Below are positions 35,399-48,836 of a stretch of 64,000 nt of DNA, in pieces. Under the pieces are notes generated by a model. It was not told where the DNA came from. It made no database searches and worked only from the letters and a program-made list of their open reading frames with translations. The DNA is taken from assembly GCF_038396675.1 (NCBI RefSeq), contig NC_088928.1, positions 11,802,501-11,866,500 on the forward strand. Direction: 5' to 3'. Position numbers and translations under genes: made by a program. Numbering within the stretch: position 1 is the stretch's first letter; each line of letters begins with the position of its first letter. Source of the stretch: Hydra vulgaris. Taxonomy: Eukaryota > Cnidaria > Hydrozoa > Anthoathecata > Hydridae.

Positions 35399-36159
35399 TT
35401 GTTTTATTTTTAAAAATCAAAACTTTTGATTTTTGATTATTCTACTTCTTTAATCCATATTTACATATTTAAAAATTTATTTTTATTAATATGAATATGT
35501 ATTTTTATTTATATTCTGAGCAAAATATCTATAGCAGAATTTCAGTAAACCGATATAGGCATTTTAAGCGGACCATTGTAGTTTTGTTCATCAGTTTCTT
35601 AGTGGACCAGTAGTAACAGCCGAAATAAGTGGCTAGCCGATGAATAGGCACTATAAACATGTCAGAAAGATATTGGTTTGGTATTTATAGCGGCTGCCAC
35701 TAATGATCCACTATGTAAAAGATAAGTAAAACTCCAATGAACCGCTAAATAATGTCTTTAAATTAAAATCAAATTAAAAATATCTGTTTTTAGTTGGTTC
35801 CGTAATAGTATTTAAAATACTTGCTTGAAATGTGTTGATTATTTACAATCAGTAAAAATGTTTGGAAACAGTGTTTAAATTATGTGGGATACCAGACTTA
35901 CCATGACCTGTATTATACTGGTTGTAGTATCAAATTTTTACACATTTTTTATATGGTTTATTGTTAATGTGTGTTAAATGTGCGTGCTTAACTAATTAAC
36001 TAATAACAAGTATCTCTCATTACATAAGATGTTTTGAAAAATTTAAGGCTTTTTCGAAAATGCAACAAGCGGTTGCTTATTTTTAATAATTTAGCTTAAC
36101 AGACACTAAGGCACGTTCACCTAAAATATTTTAACATTACAAAATAAAAAGTTTTAAAA
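35395..36159. other. Non-coding stretch
   Basis: The span 35520-35760 has lower AT content and repeated tgaaccg/gaccag phrases that may be a repeat remnant. No gene was recognised. Confidence 0.3.
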
Positions 36160-36880
36160 GTATAAATGACAGCTCCAGAGAACACTTCTGAAAGACTATA
36201 ACAGGTATGTTGTCCGGACCATGAGCTGTAGAAGAGTCAAAGCAGGAAATCACTTTATAATCAGAAGCTGAATGGATCAACCTATTGACCTATTAAAGTA
36301 TATTGTCAAGATTGAGGTATATTGTCAACCTATTAAGGTATATTGTCAACCTATTAAGATATATTGTCAAGAGATAAGCTGTAGAAGAGTCAAAGCAGGA
36401 AATCACTTTATAATCAGAAGCTGAAGTGATACGAATATCAAACCTGTTTGTTAGCTATATGAGGTAGAATGTCAAGAGATTGATGAAAAGTTGTTAACAA
36501 ACAATTCAGCTTTATCTTTAGGTTAGATAACAAAACCTCAACCACGCAAGAGAGGAGGAATAACAGATTTGGCCTTGTTATAGACACTGTTAAAGATTCT
36601 TCAGAAGTGGAGTTTAATTGTTGAGATGAACACTAGAATTTGTGACCTTAGAATAGGAAGCTTTGGCATTAAACAAAACCTTTTTACAAAGTTTCAAGCA
36701 ATAGTAAACAGTTGTGTGTTTTTTTAAGAATTGTTTTAGTGAAAGATATGGAAGTAATGGTTACGCTTAGAAGTTGCAGCAGTTGGTACGTTGATAGAGA
36801 AACTCTGATGATGAAGAAGAATGAGATAATAATTTCAGAGAGATCAAACCGTGATCAGAAGCACTTAAGGGTAAATGTGG
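36160..36880 (-). pseudogene. LINE ORF2 fragment (end of endonuclease to RT start), with internal duplication
   Basis: On the minus strand, from about 36880: HPLSASDHGLISLKLLSHSS-type text (the SDH motif at the end of the endonuclease). Next is FNSVYNKAKSVIPPLL and PKDKAELFVNN (about 36610-36500), then bases matching the start of the LINE at 12318-12180 on the same strand. A 48-base block at 36225-36272 recurs at 36377-36424, with attaaggtatattgtcaacc repeats between, showing a local tandem duplication after insertion. Same LINE family as 10800-12318. Confidence 0.65.
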
Positions 36881-37560
36881 TTACGGTTAACAATAGTAAA
36901 ATGTTATAATTTTGACAACATAATAGATTTCACATAATTTGTAAAATAGTGCTTAATAAAAATGTTTAATAATTATCTAGAGCACTGATAAATTCTTTTC
37001 AAATTAAAATAAATTCAAGTTTAAATTAACTAGAAAAAAAAGTGATATGTAGATAAAAAGTCTTAAAATTGAGTTTCAAATTAAACTCTGGTAAATCATA
37101 TCATTCATAGTATCAAAGGAACGGTAAGTTAGAATGCTATATAAAATATGCGTAATATAACAAAATCGCTTTTCTAATAATTGCTTTGAATTTTATATTT
37201 TAAATTCCTAATTTAATTAAACTTCAGAGGTATAAAAACAATCCTATATTTTTATCAGTGGTTTAAATTTGCTTTTATATCAAAGAGTTTTCTCCAGCAA
37301 AATAAAATTATTATTTGTAATTAGTGGTAATTAATTCCATTGATTTACTTGTGACTAACTGTCATTCTTATTGCATAATTGTAATCAATTGAAACAACTT
37401 GTGTTTCTATTTGCTTCAATCTATTTAATATCCTTTTTTACGTCCGATTGGATGGACACAAAAATATCAAAATAGTTTTTTGCTTAATGCTTTTAATAAA
37501 CATTTGAACTTCAAAAAGATATTCTCTTATAACACTAACAAAAGCAACATATGCATTAAT
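36881..37560. other. Non-coding stretch
   Basis: AT-rich, no feature recognised. Confidence 0.3.
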
Positions 37561-38217
37561 TATTTGCTATATTATAATTAATTCTTTGCTATATTATAAT
37601 TAATTATTTGCTATATTATAATTAATTATTTGCTATATTATAATTAATTCTTTGCTATATTATAATTAATTCTTTGCTATATTATAATTAATTCTTTGCT
37701 ATATTATAATTAATTCTTTGCTATATTATAATTAATTCTTTGCTATATTATAATTAATTCTTTGCTATATTATAATTAATTCTTTGCTATATTATAATTA
37801 ATTCTTTGCTATATTATAATTAATTCTTTGCTATATTATAATTAATTCTTTGCTATATTATAATTAATTCTTTGCTATATTATAATTAATTCTTTGCTAT
37901 ATTATAATTAATTCTTTGCTATATTATAATTAATTCTTTGCTATATTATAATTAATTCTTTGCTATATTATAATTAATTCTTTGCTATATTATAATTAAT
38001 TATTTGCTATATTATAATTAATTCTTTGCTATATTATAATTAATTCTTTGCTATATTATAATTAATTCTTTGCTATATTATAATTAATTCTTTGCTATAT
38101 TATAATTAATTCTTTGCTATATGATAATTAATTCTTTGCTATATTATAATTAATTCTTTGCTATATTATAATTAATTCTTTGCTATATTATAATTAATTC
38201 TTTGTTTATTATAATTA
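37561..38217. repeat. 22-bp tandem array, 29 copies plus one degenerate
   Basis: Unit tctttgctatattataat plus taat (22 bp) repeats from 37561 to 38198, with an imperfect 30th unit to 38217. A few units have tatttgct instead of tctttgct, mostly near the left edge and once near 38000; one unit near 38120 has atgataat. Within the unit, attataat is followed by taat, giving internal AT palindromes. No spacers, so not CRISPR. Confidence 0.97.
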
Positions 38218-41200
38218 AAAGTAGAATAAGCAGTACCTAAAAATAAACATTTTATATAAGTCTTATAATTTTTCATTTCCTTATTTATAAAAGAACTTTT
38301 GTAATAAGGTTTAGAATTATATGAACATCGGCTTTATATACTTATACTAAGTCTTATTTCATAATATATAAGTTTTATGATATAAAAATAATTGACTTTT
38401 TATACAACTTGAAAACATATAACATGTTAACACACTATTTAATTTCAATTATTTATATTGACATATTTTTACTTCTTTTTCTTGTGATACTATCTGTAAT
38501 AAGAATAAAATCACGTCTTCTTGAGATACAAACTGTAACAAATAAACTATAACAATTTCTTTTCTCATTTTCCTGTCTTGACTTTTTTTTAATAAATTTT
38601 CATTTAAAATTGATTATTTATTTAAATTAAAAATATATATATAATAATAATAAAAATATATGATAATAAAAAAATATATATATAGTTTATAAATGTAAAC
38701 GTAAAACATAATATACACATTATCTTTTACGTTTGTCTAAACTATTAAAATACAACTTTCTTGTTATCAAGTCTTGCTATGAGGCGGTTATATGTTAATG
38801 CTTTTTGTCAAAAGTTAATAAACGTATGCGTTTTATACAATTTAAAACTAATGAGAAAATATTTAGTTGAACAATTACATCATGTTAAGCTTTGTAAATT
38901 CTTTTCTGTTTAAGCTGTAGTTGTCAAACTTGATAACTTCAAAATATACTAAAGAAATTGTCCATAAATAATGTAATGCTAAATTTTACTATTGAACAAC
39001 ACAAATTATTGAGCAATAACAAAGAAACTCCGAATTTTTCTCTTGCAGACTCTTAAGTTTTATAAAAAATCAAAATAACTTATTAAGTTTAATGATAATC
39101 ACCGTGTAAAAGAGGCAAAGATCTTCTTCATTTTTTAAAAATAAATTTGGCGTTGCCTATATTATGAACAATCCCGAATGCTATTATGGATACTTAAGGT
39201 ACGCGTGCATAAGAATATGTCAGTATAGGAAAAACTATATTACGCCAATATTTTAAGTGACTATTTTTTGCTAATATAAGCAAATATTTGCCAGAACTTA
39301 TTACATGTTAAATGCCAAAAAAATGTAAAATACCTAAAAAATGCCATTCTGCCCCGGAAAATGCCAACAAAAATGCCAATTTATGAAAGCTATATTTTCA
39401 TGTTTTATTTCAAATTTTATGGAATCATGTGAGATTTAACAACATTTTGACAACTTTTAAACTACTAAGTTTTAAAAACATGTTATAACATTAGGTAAAA
39501 ACATGTTATAACATTGCGATGACAGGCAGATGATGGAGCCTTCTTTTTTTCACAAAACTTTTGAAACAAAATGGAAAAATATATTAGAATTGTATAGAGA
39601 TTTTGCGGAAAAAATGTTTCCTCCAATACCTCAATTTTCCGACTGAAGGTATAAAAAAGACTTTTATTATATATTTTTATATATTATTATATTTTTTTAT
39701 ATTTTTGTATATTTTGTTGTATATTAGAGCTGGGTGTAGCTGCCAATTATTTGAAAGCACTACCACTACCTTTTGCATTTTTAGGAACAAAAACCTGTAC
39801 TGCTTTTCCAATTTTTTATCAAAATTTATAATTAGTAGCACAACTAGTCCGCTACCAAATAAAAATTATTTAAGAAAAATAGCATAGGAAAAAGCGTACT
39901 GTCCTCCTCTCCCACTTTGAATTTTTGATATCCATATGTGATAATATAAATTTTTTTTAAATTGTTTTTCACTTATATTTTATTAAAAGTATTAAGTTCA
40001 ATATCAATTGATGTATCAATAGGTATTTTATCGCATCATAGACGAAGTTTAAACTGGTTGTCCCAGGTGTTGCCAACCTCAGAGCTGCCTTGATGGTATT
40101 TGCCATTACAGTCCTCCTATTTTAAGCATTAGACATTCCATATTTCATAAGTTTTTGCCCCTTTCAGAACAATGTTTTCGGATTTAAATTGAAACGTGGC
40201 ACTATCTAGGTATCCTTAAAGTCAAGCAAGTTTATTGTCTGAGCTGCACAACCCATAGTACTTTGGTAGAACGATATCACCATTGCAACTTTCTATAATT
40301 ACTTCCAACAAGAAAAGCATTAAGTTGACCAGTTTAGGATCCACCTTCTCTCTCTGTTTTTCTTACTCGACTAAATTAAACTCATTAAAGGCACTTACAT
40401 AGTTAAAACCATGTCTTTAGTTGTTGCATCAACCTGATTAATAAAAAGACCTTGTAAAAAAGCCGAAGTTCGGTTGACTTCTACACTTTTCAATATGCAA
40501 AATTTTATTGGAACAAGAAACAGTTATCTATTGACAGTTTTTAAAATAAATTGATTCCAAACGCTTTCCCATTAATACTAATCTCCTAATACAGGTTAAA
40601 CATGACTTCTGTAAAGACCTTTCCATATTGGCCTTTTTTTAATATCTTGACACCTGACTCTGTGAAATTGTTTTTAGAAAAAAAACTTCTACTAAAAGAA
40701 CCTTTACGTTGAACAAAAATATTTTGAAAAAGTGAAAGTAAAATGTAAAAAGATTAAGCAATATTTTACATGAAGAACATTCAAATGTAAAGAATATTGA
40801 ATTCATTGAGCTGTTTATAATAGGTCACTATAACAAAATTGCAGTTGTTGTGCAATTATATTTTTAAAAGTTGTTGTTCAAGTTTAGATAAAGATTACTC
40901 CATTTTGACGATTGAAAAGTCCAGATTAACTCATGTATGCATAAAATAAATAGTACATAGAGTTAGTTGTAGACATTTTGTATAATGCATTAATGCTGTT
41001 TCTTAAAAGTTTTTAAATCAAAATGCACACATCTGAGATTATTGTGATAACGCAGAATAACTTTGATATTTGAAAGATTCATCTTTCTTTTACTTCATTT
41101 TCAGTAAATGAAAAAGTCTTGCATAAAAGTCTGGTATTCTGATATTATAAATCTCATGACAAGATTTTTCGATGACAGTTTTTCCAGCTGACACCTTATG

Positions 41201-41706
41201 TCAGCTGGAAAAACTTTATATTTGTTTTAACATTACATACTTTGAAGATTACATAACTTAGATATTTGCATGCACTTTTGTTCACATTTACTTATTAAAA
41301 AAAGTTCAGCGACTCTTTCTCGGGTGTAATGGCTGCCGTGAGTTTCGTGTTACTCACACTCACAAATGATCATTATTAAGTTCAGCAATATTTTTTCAAC
41401 AAATCTCAAGTTAGACAAAATGATCCAATTGCTGATTAAGTTAACTAAATATTACTTAAGTTTTCTAAATCACAGAAAGTGTTTTTTTAAAGTGTTTTTC
41501 TAAATCACAGAAAGTGTAATTTTTCTAACAACAAAGAAGTAAAAAACTAAAGTTTTAATTAAACTTTCCAATGTAATTACAATTGCATTAAAAGTTATTA
41601 TTGGATGTGTGCAAATACACTTGGAATCTTTTTTTAAACTTTTCTCTGGTTACTTTTATGTTTCATCGCAAAATTAAATATTATGCACATATATTACACG
41701 CCTGTG

Positions 41707-41707
<1 letters not shown>
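38218..41707. other. Long non-coding stretch upstream of the fucosyltransferase exon
   Basis: No gene identified. Contents noted: AT-rich repeats near 38640; aatgcca-rich phrases at 39310-39390; a weak decayed coding signal on the minus strand at about 40440-40070 (REKVDPKLVNLMLFLLEVII, then LPKYYGLCSSDNKLA) that I cannot assign; a perfect 17-bp-stem hairpin at 41177-41215 (arm agtttttccagctgaca). Part of this may be intron of the downstream gene. Confidence 0.35.

Positions 41708-41799
<92 letters not shown>
41708..41799. repeat. (TA)n microsatellite
   Basis: About 92 bases of TA dinucleotides with one G interruption. Confidence 0.97.
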
Positions 41800-41800
<1 letters not shown>

Positions 41801-42052
41801 ACATATTTTAAAAATTATATTTGGGGATGGTCCATAATTTACTGAACGCTAAGTTTATTTTAAATGCAAAAGTAGGAGATCTTAAGCTCTTTTACGCGGC
41901 AATTTTCATTTAAATTTAGCTTGAACAAATGCACAGGGGGTCTTCATCTTGCTCTACTCTTTTCTAGTAAATACTGTTAATATATTTTATGTTTTTGAAT
42001 GTTTAGTTTTTTTTAATTTTGTTTGTTTAAGTTTTTTTGTTTTGTTTTAAAG

Positions 42053-43044
42053 GTTTATCAATTCAAAGCCGAAAACTTCTTATACTGACATACACAACTT
42101 TTTTTGGCGATCCGTTTCCTATCTACCCTTCATCTGAATGCGGTTTCAACACTTCTAGCTTCCAAGTAACAAATAATAAGGAACAATTTAAGAGTAGTGA
42201 TGTGGTAATGTTTCACTCGCGCAACTTGCCATCCATGCAAGAGTTGAAATACCTCAATAACTTAAGAGGAAAAGACCAGCTATGGATTTATTTTACATTG
42301 GAGTCTATATACAATAATCCAGATGTTAATGATATAGACAAGTATTTTAATGCTTCCGCAACATATGGAGTCGATACGGATATACCGTTTCCTTACAGAT
42401 ATCATAAAAAACGCTTACAAATTGATGAAAGCTATAGCAAGGATCGTTTTTTAAACAAAACAAGAATGGTTGCTTGGACTGTGAGTAATTGTAACGGTGA
42501 TGCTAGAAACAAACTTGCATTAAAGTTAATATCGTATGGTGTTGATATAGAGGTTACAGGAGGGTGCGCAGCAAGATTTCCAAAACGTTTTTCATCAAAA
42601 TGTCGAGGAAGACCTTGTTATGAAGACCTACGCGATTTTAAGTTTTATTTTTCTGCAGAGAATTCATTATGCGATGGTTATATCACAGAAAAGTACTGGA
42701 GTTCTGGACTTAATTTTGACGTAATACCTATAGTTCTAGGAGGGTCCAACTATTCTGATCCAAGATTAGCAATTCCAGGTTCTTTTATTGATGCTATGAG
42801 TTTTGATTCTCCTAAAACCTTGGCTGATTTCATATTAGATGTTAGTTCAAATTCTACAAAATACAACTCATTTTTTGAGTGGAAAAAACATTGGCAGTTA
42901 GATAGCTCCAGTTTTTTTTGCATGCTTTGTGATAAATTAAGAAATGGTATTAATTTTCGAACAAATCCTCTATTAAAGACAATGAATAGAGAAAAATGCA
43001 CTCGACCGCAAGAAAAGTTTAACATTTGGATCAATCAAAACTAA
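42053..43044 (+). CDS. Alpha-1,3-fucosyltransferase (GT10), terminal coding exon
   Basis: The enzyme family transfers fucose from GDP-fucose to N-acetylglucosamine-containing glycans in the Golgi lumen. This exon carries essentially the whole catalytic domain (330 residues): LLILTYTTFFGDPF at the start, a MFHSRNLPSM acceptor-side motif, VAWTVSNCNGDARNKLA near residue 145, and the family signature FYFSAENSLCDGYITEKYW followed by VIPIVLGG around residues 205-235. A C-terminal CTRPQEKF is followed by tandem stops at 43042. The open frame extends back to an ATG at 42037, but the T-rich tract ending tttgttttaaag is a strong 3' splice site, so the exon probably starts at 42053 in phase 1. The cytoplasmic tail and membrane anchor must lie in upstream exons not identified here. 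An aataaa overlaps the stop codons; others occur downstream. No damage is visible. Confidence 0.9.
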
Positions 43045-46000
43045 TAAAAATTTGTTAGTTATGATTAAACAAATCTTGATTTTATAATTTTTTTAAACAT
43101 GAGAAGTTACAGTGAGCTATTAAAAAGGTTCAATTAAGAATATTGAGGTTTCATTTTTGAGTACTTTCATGTTTGAAAAATATGAAAGAAAAAAAAATGC
43201 TTTGAAAGTCCTAATCAAACTTTTCCATATTTAAACAAACGTAGGGAAGTTTTTTTCATAATTTTACTGAATAGCGCTCTTGAGGAATTTTCTTGAAATT
43301 GCAACTTAACGTTTTTTGCGTGAAAACAACTTTATAGCGACAAACAAGTTAAAGCATGCATATTAACAAATAAACGTATTTTTTTATTAATTATAAATAT
43401 TAATTTAATTTAAGTACTAATAAATTTTTTAAATTAAACTTTTCTGTTTGAAATATTTTAAACGAAGAAATGTTTGTTAGGATAGAGTTGTAAAGAAAAA
43501 AGTGCCTAAATTCTTTGATCTTTACAGCCGCTAAAGATACACAAAAATGTACAATAATTAAATATATTTAATTGATATAGTAATAAAACTACGTCTCTAT
43601 CCTCTTAAGACCGTAAAAAAAAACTATATACAAATATTCATTATTAATCAAGCTATAACATTAGATTTTCCAATGGTGAAGCTAAAATAAGACAACATCA
43701 GGTTTTAGCTTCACCATTGGTACCTTCAACCTGGCACAGCCGCATAAATGACGTTTTTTTTTTTTTTTTTTTTTGTCTTAAATACATCTAGTCTACCGCA
43801 GGTGAACAAAAAAAAAGTATTATCAAGTTGACATCTTGTTCCGTTTAAAAATTGCATTTGAATTAGCTTTTTTAAAGGCTTAACTAGGCAAAAAGTTTTA
43901 ATGACTTGAAATAAAATATGACTTGATTTAGTCGTTTTAGTGCAGTCAATTGGTGCAAAAACTCTGCTGTTTAATGTAAAAGCATAAAACTTGTTGGACA
44001 ATTGCATAAGATTGAAACGTTTATTTCAAGTTTAGACCTTTTCGTAATGTACACTTTGTATATACACTTTTTAAGTAACTACACGTGGTTATTTTTCGCT
44101 AGGTCTCTATGTAGACCAGTACCTGTCCAAAGAAAAATTTATATTTTTCAAAATCTAATAACTTATACACCAATCGCAAAGTCAATAAAAATGAAGCAAA
44201 AAATTGCAAAAGCAGTAAATGAAAATTTAACTAATAACAAGTTACTGGGGTTTAAAACCTTATAAATCCAGGGGATAATACGGAACAAAGTATTACGTGC
44301 AAAAACAAATTTAAATCATTTTATAAAGAAAAAGCATCAGTTGATTTATTTAAATTACCAAAAAAAAATTTTTATTCATTTACGCATTTAGATAATCAGT
44401 TGTTCTACTTTGTTGTTAAACATTTTTTATGTTGTATTTTCGTGTTACTTAATAAACTCCTTGAATAGCGTTATTGTAATTTTTACCATTTTTAAATTTT
44501 TTTTTCCAGTTCTTTAAAAGTGTCAGTTCAAATTAAACTAAAAGTTTAGTTCAGAGTCCATGCAATATTTCTTTTAGCCATTATTTGTTCATTATTGTTA
44601 TTATAATTTCTAATTCATTGATTGATTAATACTTCTTGTATCATAAAAGTTCTTTTTGTCTGTCCTTAATTTTCGACTTTGTAAATTGTACAAACAGGTG
44701 TGTTATGAAAACAGCAAAACAGGTTAGTTCACTTACATTCATACTGTTTCACTTGTTTATACTAGTTCATTTATTCATACTGTTAGTCATACGGTTAGTT
44801 CACTTGCATTCACTTTTATATAAATTTGTATATAATGGTAATATAATAACAAGAAATGTTATATATATTTTTTAAAAAAAATAGTAAGTTGATGAACAAC
44901 GAAAGTATATAGAATATTCAGATATCCTCTAAAAAACTCAGGGGGCGGGCAGTAAAAGTATATATATTTATTTTCAATATACTAATTAATTTTCCTAAGT
45001 TTTCTTTTAAATGAGTTTTAACTTTATTCTTTTAAAAAGTCAAAATATTTCTAAACTATTTTATTCTATAAAAAGCCTCCTCGAAATGAAATAAAACGTT
45101 TACCAAAATTATTATGCGGATATTGAAGGCAAATAAATACTTCTTTTCGTGGATATTACTTACTTTTTTCTTTTAATAAGTACTATTTATGAAAGAGAGA
45201 GTGGTAATCGTTTGTTTTATATTTAAACATAAAACGTAGAAGATTATAAACGTTAAGCTGATATATTGCTTCCAATTCCAATGGACTGAGGCTCTTACAA
45301 ATTCAGTATCCAATAAAAGCTCCCTGATTTGTTGCCAAATAACAATTCCTGCCTTAAATTTTGCTGCCTTAATTTTTTAAAATTTTGGAAAAAGGTTTTG
45401 TAAAAATTGGAACACTTGCGAATTAATTTTATCCATTTCTTTAAAAAAATTATTTAAGCAGCTGTGGCACGAGTTCTGAATCAAAAGATCAATCGATTCA
45501 GGCTTGTCAATCGATACAGACTCTGGCCAGATAAGCAACTGCGGTAAGGAATGAGGCGTAAATTTCCTAGTTAAATGCTCTTACACGTTTCTGTGATAGA
45601 ACAGAATGCACTTCTTGGAGCACCTTAAATGTCATTTCATATAAAAAAAATTCTTTATTTAACTAACTTTAATGTGAAAAGGTGATAGGGTGATCGTTTG
45701 TGAATCAACTAAATATATTGGACACTGCTTGTTCCTGGGATATGTGATAACTCAAAACAACTTTTCAGGGCAGAGCGTTTTATCCCATTAAATGCTAAAA
45801 AATCAGGTTTAATGCTGGAGATTTAAAAAATATTGGATAATGTTGATAAAAGACTCTATTATTTATTGGTACTGTTTGAACTTTTAATGTTTTTACTAAA
45901 AAATTATTAAAAGCTTCGTTTGTTTCATGACATCTATACACGTTGGACCACGTTGATGAAAAATATATATTTTTTTTTATTTATCTAGGTATCTTTATAA

Positions 46001-46500
46001 AAAATTTTCAACCGTTTTTTTTAATCATTTTTATGCATGTGGACAGTAGTTTATACCTAAGCAAATACTGATATTTTCACGCAATGCATAAGCCGAGTCA
46101 AACCACATTTCAAATAGCAAATCAATGCTTTGGTCAATAAAATAAAAATGGGAGTTGTAGCAATAAAACAATTAAAACAAAAATAGTTGTTATTATATAG
46201 TAGAACACTCATATAACGATTACCTTGAAAATAAAGACCAAATATCACAATAATCGCTAGCATTTTAAGGTATAAGTAGCAAAATACTAACAAAATATAA
46301 ATTAAAACTGTTATAGTTTCTTAACCAGTCAACCAATTTGGCTGAAATTTTATCCAGAGTTTGGTGCGACCATATGCTACATTTGCACTAATTTTTATCA
46401 AATTATATAAAGCGGTTCTTATTTTACAGGTGTTTTTAATAATTTCACTTAATTCGAAGATTCAAATTAAATCATTTTCCGCGGACAAAATTAAAAGATT
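43045..46500. other. Non-coding stretch downstream of the fucosyltransferase
   Basis: AT-rich and free of recognisable TEs over most of its length. An 18-bp-stem hairpin has arms at 43670-43687 (ccaatggtgaagctaaaa) and 43703-43720. A long T run lies at 43755-43774. Small frames at 43726-44007, 44002-44265, 44636-44875 and 46057-46293 have no supporting features. Confidence 0.4.
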
Positions 46501-46504
46501 TCAA

Positions 46505-46632
46505 AACTTACATTACAGGATACCGTGATGCGAACGCACCCCATTTATGCGTTGGGTCAGCTAGGTTGACATAATCAGGATCCATGCTAGCCGTGAACCG
46601 ATAGCGCTACTGAGTCAGTTGCTGAGCTAAAA
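46505..46632 (-). other. Possible decayed tRNA-like/SINE fragment
   Basis: The minus strand reads tttagctcagcaactgactc (A-box-like tagctcag) and, about 100 bases on, gtgcgttcgcatcacgg (B-box-like gttcgnatc). The stretch is clearly less AT-rich than its surroundings. The spacing is too long for a tRNA and no cloverleaf is evident, so this is at best an old SINE head. Confidence 0.25.
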
Positions 46633-46879
46633 AAATTAATTTCAAACAGTAAAGTTCAGAACAGGTAAAACAGGAGGAAATGGAAAGATGTATGCTGCGA
46701 AATAGAATAAATATGTTTTAAAAATACATTTCTTTATTTTAAAAATTTTTTAAAACTGAGTTATTTTTATTTACATGTAATGTTTTAAAACTGTCCCACT
46801 CGATTTCAAAGATAACCTTGTATTTAAAAATTCCTTTAAAGAGTTCACTGCGTTTTTTATAAATGTAAATATTATATTC

Positions 46880-47760
46880 TATGTTTATCTTTAAAGAAAG
46901 CAGTATTGATTATTATATTGAAATTAGGTTGTTGAGGCAATCTTGACTCATGGTGGATCTGAAATAATTGTTTATGTGTTTAAGCTTGCTGAGGCTTCTT
47001 TCAGCTGATGCTACTATTTCCTTTTTATTTTAAAACTTCCTTATCTCAAGTTACTAGCTTGAGTAACTTTATTACAAAAGTAATAGGAATAATTATTCTG
47101 TGTCACACAACTGACATTATGATACCGGTAAAGTTACTGATATTGCAAATTACTTAACATATCTTTATGTTTTTGGAGTAAGAAAAAGCTGGAGCAAGTT
47201 TTCCAAATCCAGCTTTACACGTGGAAGGTGTGATACTTGGGCAGTTGGCATTGGGCTGCCACAAAGCCCATTGGCATTGGTCTGCAACAAGGACTGTTAT
47301 GCTATGTCTTTGCGGAATTATTTTCTTTTGAAACATGCTACTTGACAAGTTCCAAACATTCTGCAATATAATTTTGTTATGAATCATTAGAGAGATAATA
47401 CACTTGCAGCTTTTCGCCTTTTTTTTTTTACTGAACGTTTCGTTTTGAGAACATGTTTCTTTAAAATATAATTACTCTATCAGACCTAAAAAAAATTTTA
47501 CTATTTGATTCACCGATGAGTTGTGAAGATCCCTGGAAAGCAATGCCATCAATAGTTCTACTAAGAAAAGGATAACATAAATAATTTTTCTCAAAACTTG
47601 GTACCATTTTTCCGATTCCACATATTCAATATAATTATCAATATTGTTTTGAATTGACAAACGTCTTTCTAATTTACGCCATACTAGATAGCATTCTACT
47701 GTATATCTCATTACTTTTTTCATTGATTAGGAATCCTGTTACACAATTAAGGTTATTTGG
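46880..47760 (-). pseudogene. hAT transposase remnant (TTF/DUF4371 type)
   Basis: On the minus strand, the C-terminal dimerisation motif EIVASAERSLSKLKHINNYF, then RSTMSQDCLNNL, lies at about 47030-46925. Its mate is the N-terminal region at about 47600-47475, with ENWYQVLRKIIYVILFLVE-like text and LHNSSVNQIVKFFLGLIE. The RNase H-like core between them is largely deleted. It is related in domain type to the plus-strand hAT at 60.1-62.6 kb. A further N-terminal part may extend toward 48400 but is too decayed to assign. Confidence 0.65.
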
Positions 47761-48836
47761 CTGGCTGATTTCAACTGTAATGCAGATTTGGAAGCAGTAC
47801 TTATCTTGGAACAGACACATCATTCTAAAATTACCAGCCATATGTCTGCTTCAGACTAGCCAGTATCGAGACACTGTTCCGCATTAATGTTTTTAAATTT
47901 TAATATACTTTCAGGAAAATATAGATTATTTACTTTTTTTAGCAGTTTTGAAGTAATAGTAAAAAAATTATTTACATCTGATTGAGGAGGAAATTCTACT
48001 GTGATGAATAATGTGAAATAAAAAACTGCTAGTTTTTCATTTCACTAATCAAGTACAAAAAAATATTAATTACGAAAATATTAAACTGGTTTAATATTTT
48101 CTGTAGCACCAGGTCTCGGTTCTGATTTAATATTTAAGTCCGATATGTTTGCAGATTTTTTTTTTAGCTACGATACTATTTTAGCGAAAAGTAACTTTTT
48201 TATTAATGCTATCTAAACTTTTCATTATTTTAAATGTATTTGTTTCTAATTCATATCGTTGCTTTTTTATACCCAATTGAGAAATTATCTATATATCTTT
48301 TCTATCATTGTCAAAGCGATTCATTTTTTCTTTTCTTTGTTGTGCTTCCAATTTCTGCATTTATATGTTTCTTGTACGCAGAATCTTAAAAATATTAATT
48401 TGATAAACTTCTGAAAATATAAAAAAAATCATTTTCTAGGATAAATTATAAAACAGCCTTTTTTTTTTTTAATTTGTGTTAATCACCCGCATCTAGAACA
48501 GGATTAAAACGCGGAAGTAAACAAAGAAAGTGTTTGAAAAGACAAAACATTTCAAAAAGATTTAAAATGGAATAATCCAAAATTGCGATAATCATAATTG
48601 TTAATAAAAATTATTTAAAATCTAAAATGTTGTTGAAGCATTCTAAAATATATGTAAGCTGAAGAAAAAAAACTTGAGTAAAACTTAATATTTTTTTAAT
48701 TCGTTTTAGGTTCCTTTATTTATAACGAAATCTCAAATAAAATTTGAGATTTCGTTAATACACATCGCGTTTATAAAGACGACATTTTTCAAAGTAAAAA
48801 AAAAGTTACGTCAGAACACGGTTTGAAACAATCAGT
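47761..48836. other. Non-coding stretch with hairpin
   Basis: AT-rich. A perfect 16-bp-stem hairpin (arm taacgaaatctcaaat) lies at 48723-48757. Lys-rich minus-strand text near 48400-48290 may be an old hAT N-terminus. Confidence 0.35.

Noticed and set aside
37561..38217. CRISPR array
   Set aside because: Units are contiguous with no variable spacers, and the genome is eukaryotic.
40070..40440. Minus-strand protein remnant (REKVDPKLVNLMLFLLEVII...)
   Set aside because: Stops are frequent and no family could be recognised; mentioned only as a weak signal in the surrounding stretch.
47154..47387. 77-residue minus-strand protein with Cys/Trp pattern
   Set aside because: Lies inside the hAT remnant in a frame that does not match the flanking hAT blocks.
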